DNA from: Chrysemys picta bellii
Lineage: Eukaryota > Chordata > Testudines > Emydidae
DNA length: 64,000 bases
NCBI RefSeq assembly: GCF_011386835.1
Contig: NC_088796.1
Span: forward strand, 66,229,468-66,293,467
Direction of reading: 5' to 3'
Position 1 is the stretch's first letter. Every line of letters starts with the position of its first letter. Made by a program: the position numbers and the translations under genes. Shown piece by piece: positions 57,845 through 64,000 of the stretch. Under the pieces are notes generated by a model, which saw nothing but the letters and a program-made list of their open reading frames with translations, did no database searches and was not told the DNA's origin.

Positions 57845-60795
57845 TTCATAGCAGGGTTTCAATAGTAAGAGTAAATAAGTCTTGGGGCCTACATTGAACA
57901 ATAACAGGAATAGAAAAATTGAGTGAGCACCATAAATCCTGTGCATAGAATGAGACGTGGGTCCTGTAGAAAAAATAAGATGTGATCATATAAAGGCTGT
58001 ATGATAATGCATAAGCAGAAGGGGTCCAAATTAAGGTTTCACAAGCAACTTTAATTCTGGCGTTTCCTAATTTTTGCACACTTGATTTTGCAACCTCAAT
58101 AATATTCTTTTAATGTAGTCTATGGCATGCAATTAAATATAAAGAAGAAGGTTCTGGGAAGACTCCCCACCTCCAGCCAAGTGGACAGCATATTAAGTGT
58201 GTAGCAAAAGCATGAAGTACCAATATTTGTACAAACTGCAGTAGTTACGAGCCACGGCTTTACGAGACCAGTTTTGCTATTCTTGAAATGCAGTTTCCAA
58301 TAATAGGGCCTTCAGTCTTTCCTTGTTATTATCCTGACTGGTACCATAATGTTTTGCTGTGGCACTATGATCCCTACATTTTTAATGTTTATTGATACCA
58401 AAGTTAGTGCTTGACTAGTTTAGAATTTTAAAATATTGTGCTATCTGTTTTGGCCCTGAAAATGTTATAGCTTCTCTGATGTTCTGTTGGCGCACTCCCA
58501 TGGGATGCCTAGCAACTGCTGTTGTGGCTCATAGTGAGAGATACCTGTATGTATTGTGAAAATGCCCTTAGGAACGTTACAAATATATATATATATCAAA
58601 AGAGAAAGGAATTGAAGCAGTGGAGCTGGAAATTCAGTGATTTGTCGACCATTGTGAAGCCATTTTTAACTAATCGGGTCATAAATAATATTAAGATAGC
58701 TGTGAAGCATGACACAAGTGTTTGTTTACATTTGAATTTGTATTCATTACAATCCTTGGTTTTATTTGTATTAAGATTCTCAAGATACTGATTTGTTTCT
58801 TTATTTATTAAATGCTGCTATTCCCTTGTTGCCCAGAGTTTCATCTCCTTAATACAGCCTCTAAAGAGTCTTTAGTTAATGTATATCTGAGGTATCATTC
58901 TACTTACAATGAACTGTGTTGAAAAGTATCATGAAGCCTTTAGCACAGAAAGAAATCAATCTAGTGATGGTAAATGGTCTGTGGTCTCATAGGGATAGAC
59001 TCATCTGTTAAAACTTTAAAGCCATACAAATCAAATATCCTTTTCCTTTGTATGAAGCTTTATGTGGAATTAATGTGTGTTAACCCTTGGACCACTGGCA
59101 TTTTCCAGACTGACAGCTGCATGAATGTCTAAAGATTCTATACATTTGTTCACTGAATGAAAAATGTAGAGCAAAACTTTACTCAGTTAAAATTGAGGCT
59201 CTTTTCCTTCAGATGGAATGACTGTGAGCAGATCATGGTTTCATCAAATTTTCTAGTTATCTAAAATTTTGTGATGAATTGTTTGGGTTTGGGGTTTTTT
59301 TATAGTATGGACTGATCACAAACAGCTGAGTATTCAACATGCCATATTTAAAATTTGAGCTGAAAGGGTTGGATAAATCACATGATAGTCCTTCTGGTTA
59401 TTAATTGGGTAACTTTTATAATCAGGAGCTTTTTGTTTCTTGGAAAGAGGTGGCAGTTAAAGAGTTTAGAAGACCCATGCCTCAGGTATGGCCTATCATT
59501 CCCAGGCAAAATACACTAATTAATAGAAGACTTGGTCCCTCCAAAGAAGGGGATAAAGTACCCAAGCTGAAAGTGGAGTTCTACTTTAAAAAATGACTGT
59601 GAAAAACTGAACCTTTTTACTCCACAGATCTGTTCCTTGGACAAATTCATTCCTGTGAAGAGGGCCAATTTAAGGCTTATGCACTGCTTAAAAGCACCTT
59701 AAGCTTTATTTTGAGTTGCCTGTGCATATTCAGAATTAAAAATCTGCTTATTTCATCAGCATTGCAGAACTAATGAGAATGAGCTGGAGCATGTTCATTC
59801 TTATCTGCTATCAAAATACCTGTTAACTGAGTTTCAACTGTGGCACCAAATTTTGTTCTCAGTTATACCTGTTTATCCCCAATGACGACTGAGTTACATC
59901 TATGTAACTGAGGCCATAATTTGAAGACAATATGACTGCACTAGTGTAACTGAGGGCTGAATGTGGTATGTAGAGTCTTTAATACTCAGTATAAAGTGCA
60001 AAATGAAAAGAACTCAGCTTGACTTTCAGATCTGAATATGAATTAGCAGGGCTGGCAATTAAAAAACAAAACATATTTTTATTCCTAACTTAGCAAATTC
60101 GATGTGGAATTATTGAGACACCATAAAACACGGCCATTTTTATATGGTTATTTTTCAGAGTAGAATTATACTTTAAAATTTTGCACCATAAATAAGTCCA
60201 AAGAAAATAGTACTTTATATTAAGTACTGATATAGAAGAGGCAATGGTATTAGTCCAACAGACAAAGAATTAAAACCAAAATAATATTTTCATGTTTCAC
60301 CTTTTTATCAGTTCACATAAATAGGGAAACAAACAGGGTCTAATCCTGGCATTATTGCTTAGGAAAATCTCCTTTCCTAGAATAGGTGTGCAGGATCAGA
60401 CCAGGGGTGAGCATATGGTAGTTCTTGGTCTCTTTAGAAGGTAAGAAGAACACAAAGCAGAGAGGATGACACTGGCCAAGGGTTGGTTCAAAATTAGCAA
60501 TAGCATTTAGACAGAGTGGGCCAAAATGTCCACTTGAGGGATATAGATTCCTGAAGCTTCCACCCCTCATTCCCTCTAGTATATCCTCCTCTCCCTCACC
60601 GCCACAAAAAACCCAGTTCCAGGAATGGGGACTTGGACTCCATCAGACCCTCCTGCCTCCCCTTGCACTCTCATCTTGGCAGCTTGGGATTCTCACATCT
60701 CCTGTGGAACAGAACCCCCAGTTCTTCCACAGGGAAAAATAGCTTCCATTGAAGTCAATGACTTCACTGAGGGCATGAAGTTTTACTTGATAATT
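57845..60795. other. Unassigned AT-rich DNA
   Basis: Frames at 57846-58079, 58522-58791, 59405-59596 and 60352-60570 have no motifs. A short (AT)n is at 58585-58596. No gene was found. Confidence 0.45.
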
Positions 60796-60798
60796 AAG

Positions 60799-61022
60799 GA
60801 TTGCAGGAACTGGCTCACAGAGATCAAAGGGAAATGATGTAACTATAAAGCGAGGTAAAGGTATGGACTGGAGTTTTTGTTGTCAACTGCTCAGTCTTCA
60901 TTATAAAGACAGAAAATTTAACAATCAGAATTAAAAAAAAGAGAGGTGAAGGAGAAAACAAAAGAGGAATGGAGAGGAAACCCCTTGAAATTGATTAGGC
61001 AGGAGGACATTTTCTGTGTCAA
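60799..61022 (+). repeat. Direct repeat, copy A
   Basis: The copy runs from GATTGCAGGAACTGGC to GACATTTTCTGTGTCA and is collinear with 63447-63674 over about 225 bp with small indels. Shared anchors include GGAATGGAGAGGAAA, ATTGATTAGG and AACAATCAGAATT. The family is unknown to me. Confidence 0.8.
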
Positions 61023-61024
61023 TT

Positions 61025-63000
61025 ACATGCAGTTCAGTATGTTTTTCATTATTTAAGCAATAAAACATTTCAGAATGAGGGAGTGGTTGCCATGAATTGG
61101 AGTATTATGAGGCCATGAAGTCCAGGACTGTGATTATTTTATGATAACCACATATCCTAGAATAACCTTTTTGCCATCGTAATAAAAATAAGAAATCTTT
61201 ATAGTGTAGGCCAAGTATGTATTTTTTGTGTTTGGAGAATTTAAACTGGCAGTTCAGAATGTTTAACAGCAGTTCCAGCTGAGCTTTGTGGTTCATGTGG
61301 ATTAAACTGCCCATTTAGAATGACAATGAGGCAACCAATCCAAATTATCCTTCGGTCTAAGCAGTTTTTATAATCTAGTATAATGAACACCAGATTGAAA
61401 TTCATAAGCCAGTCCACAAAAGTCAGATTTTTTTCAAATTCAAATTACTTTGTTTCTTGTTTGCATGAATATGTAACACACACACATGCTGGTTCCATAT
61501 CTCCCTGGCTCCTAAGTATTTTGAGTCCAAACAGAGATAGAATCAAGTAAAAGAAATGATACCGTAGAAGAATTCCAATGCACAGCATTGTGCATGACCT
61601 ATAAGACTCCAGGATCTCACAATTTAAATTCAACGCTCAGCTCCTAAATAAATAAAATAAAATTTAAAATTGCCATTTTGAGGAGTTAAAATGGCCAAAA
61701 GTTGTCCTTCTGCTAAACCAATATAATTAAAAAGGCTCAACCTTAGAACCCTAATAACTTACTGTCTGATAAACATGGTGGTTTTACTACAGCACTGCTA
61801 CTGTAGAAAATCTTGTGCTACTGAAATACAGAAATTGTTGTCTATAGAGAAGCCAACATAACACAGAACAGGAATCAAGGAGTAGAAGCCACATGTCATA
61901 GAAAATAAATAAGGCAGCATTTAAAGTTTTTCAGAGGCTTCACTAGCCTTGCCATTAACCTATCCCTGATTAAAGCAGGAAGTAGATCGTCCTCTAATCT
62001 AACGGGGGAAAAGAAACTCCTCACTTTCTGTCAGGGGACAGGATTTGCCCACAGAGGTACTAGCAAAATGGAGGTGGGGGAGAGATTGGGCATCCAAAAC
62101 CCACAGATGTCAAATCCACCTGCAACCAGGACACTGAAGGCCAGCTGCGTTTATGCCCAGTGTCTCTACACTGCCTCCTAGCCTTTGCAAATTCAAGATG
62201 AGTTTACTCTGCATAGTCCCGTAATCCCTGAAATGCCCAGAGCTCTCCACTACTGTGTCCCCTCTTTTCCAATCAATGAAACCCAAACCTTTGTGCACTG
62301 TAAGAGGAACTTCCAAGGGATCAGGAAGTGGGGGAAAGAATTCCATGTAGCTAACACTGCCTCTTTGTCATTCCATGTCCTCCAATCCCAGGTTCATCCA
62401 AGCTGACCCACTTGTGCTCAGAAGCAGAAGGGATAATCAGGTCCATTTGGGGTAATTAAGGGGTAGGATTTAGCATGGATTTTGCCATAGATTGTAAGTA
62501 AAACAGTAGCTTAAAAATTGTAGATCTTCTCCATTAGCAAAGCAGAACCCTTGGTTAGGATCCCAGAAATCTGAGCTCTAAATCTGATAATGACTTTTCC
62601 TTCCCCATGTTGTCTGAAAAAAGGAGTTAAGGGATCTTTACATGGGGATTAGGAAATACCAAAAGAGGTTCTAAAAATATATTTTTTAAAGGATTATTTG
62701 GAAGGAAAACAACTTTGGCTACATGAATGGCCTTTACTCTCTTTACACTTCATTTTTGTAGTAGTGTGTTGTTAGTATTCACTCATGCATAAGGGGCAAT
62801 CCATTTGGTATATTGCCAATGGGTGCATAAGCCAAACATAAGGAAGAGTTTATGAGTAAAGAGGAAGGAGGCATCAGTGTGATTTACGAAAAAATGTTGA
62901 TATGTGAATATGGAGAAATATTTCAGAAAATGACTTTGGCACAACATATACTAGCTGTTGGGTCAAATTTTCTCTTTCCCTTTGCTATGCTGAAGTTCTC
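61025..63000. other. Unassigned AT-rich DNA between the direct repeats
   Basis: No gene, no terminal repeats and no recognised consensus were found. Frames at 61105-61314, 61445-61633 and 62110-62406 lack motifs. Confidence 0.45.
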
Positions 63001-63024
63001 ATAAGCAAAGGAGCTGCTGGACAG

Positions 63025-63240
63025 GCATTCTGGATGAGAGTGCCTGGACTTTGGAATTCACTCCCCCCACTTCACTCCATGCACACTTAGTAAGAAGATG
63101 AAAACATGTTGATTTGGTTTGTAGTAATATTTTCTGGCTGACTGATATTGTATGTGATGCTGTTTTCTTCTGCACAAATATTAGGTTTTGTATTGTATTT
63201 TTAATTGATAAAGGTCACTCAGAGCCCTTGTAAATAAATC
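63025..63240 (+). repeat. Probable L2-like LINE 3' end
   Basis: GATGAGAGTGCCTGGACTTT, GGAATTCACTCCCCCCAC translates to RVPGLWNSLPP, the conserved WNSLPxxLR-like motif near the end of L2-clade ORF2. Downstream TTGTATTTTTAATTGATAAA, GGTCACTCAGAGCCC and TTGTAAATAAATC resemble the L2 tail (GTAAACCGCCCAGAG, TAAATAAA). Confidence 0.5.
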
Positions 63241-63446
63241 TAACTAATATTTCAAGCTTCAGGATGGCCACTAATGAGCGATATCTCTTGCATTGGGGCC
63301 ATTCTTGGCTGCACCTTGATTGAACACATAGCCTTTTCTTGCTAGCACCTTCAATTATTTGATGTAAACAAATGCTCCTGTTTTGCAAACAAGGTATGGC
63401 TACTCTCTCCCCAATGACAGTGTGGAAATGTCATTGACCCAATAAT

Positions 63447-63674
63447 GATTGCAGGAACTGGCCCACAGAGCTCAAAAGGGAAGGGAAAAAGATGTAGCAG
63501 TAAAGTCAGGTAAAGATGTGGACCGGAGTTTCTGTTGTAAACAGCTCTGTTTTCAATATGGAGACAGAAAACTAACAATCAGAATTTAAAGACGAGAGGC
63601 AGTGGAGGAAACAAAAAAGGAATGGAGAGGAAATCCCTTTAAATTGATTAGGAAGAAGGACATTTTCTGTGTCA
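63447..63674 (+). repeat. Direct repeat, copy B
   Basis: The partner of 60799-61022. Flanking sequences differ on both sides, so the homology is limited to this block. The copies differ by scattered substitutions and a few short indels. Confidence 0.8.
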
Positions 63675-63679
63675 TACAA

Positions 63680-64000
63680 GTGTATATTTCTGTATTACCC
63701 CCTCACATTTCTGACATCTGGGATGATGAATATTGTTGTAAATAATATAGTTAGTGGTTAGAGTTGGAAGAAACTTACATTCTTTGCAAAACATTGCAGG
63801 CTTCTGCCAAATAGAGGGAATGTGCAATAACTTCCATCAAAACTAACTTGCAAGGAAATTAAATGGATATAAAGTTTTTCTGGTTGGCATGATGGTGGCT
63901 GACTAAGGAAATATTAGAGTTCAGAGAGAATACATTAATATTCACGAGAAATGTAACAGGAAGAATGTGTAAAAGCATATGGCAAGCCAACAGAAATAGC
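63680..64000. other. Unassigned DNA to the window edge
   Basis: Nothing recognisable was found. Confidence 0.45.

Overview
The window is nuclear DNA of a vertebrate, most likely a cryptodiran turtle. Two things point to this. The repeat content includes a tRNA-headed SINE with a CR1-type tail, copies of the short retroposon ending in the CTCTGATACTT motif, and several hAT and Harbinger MITE families that I recognise from turtle and other archosauromorph genomes. The DNA is also AT-rich and non-coding, with long ORF-free stretches. There are no bacterial operons, CRISPR arrays, rRNA genes or functional tRNA genes. I found no intact host protein-coding gene. The window is probably intergenic or lies in a very long intron.

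Layout. 0.2-2.64 kb (minus strand) holds a broken Myb/SANT-like gene with a recognisable donor and a plausible acceptor; its putative intron carries a three-copy tandem repeat. 3.1-3.4 kb is an old interspersed repeat. 5-26 kb carries scattered SINEs (6.6, 6.9, 18.6, 26.2 kb), MIR-like fragments (11.8 and 15.3 kb), hAT MITEs (15.4 and 24.0 kb), a GC-rich composite repeat island (8.95-9.63 kb), an L3/CR1-type LINE end (22.7 kb) and a 650-bp foldback element (23.15 kb). 26-46 kb is mostly unassigned AT-rich DNA with an L2-like LINE fragment (31.8 kb), a possible transcript 3' end (32.2-32.7 kb), a hAT MITE (34.0 kb), a Tigger-like MITE (37.4 kb), a cluster of unidentified open frames (39.0-40.0 kb) and a Harbinger-type MITE (42.6 kb). 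46-64 kb includes a young hAT MITE with a perfect 8-bp target duplication (50.5 kb), a 1.67-kb hAT element whose ends form a huge inverted repeat (52.3-54.0 kb), a four-layer nest of insertions (56.5-57.8 kb) and a diverged ~225-bp direct repeat (60.8 and 63.4 kb).

The strongest leads are the hAT element with an inverted second copy of its own transposase C-terminus, the two foldback SINE insertions sharing the same internal breakpoint, and the nested stack at 56.5-57.8 kb. I did not find evidence for a new multi-gene biological system. Repeat family assignments rest on recall of family consensus sequences and on visible ends and target duplications, not on a database search.
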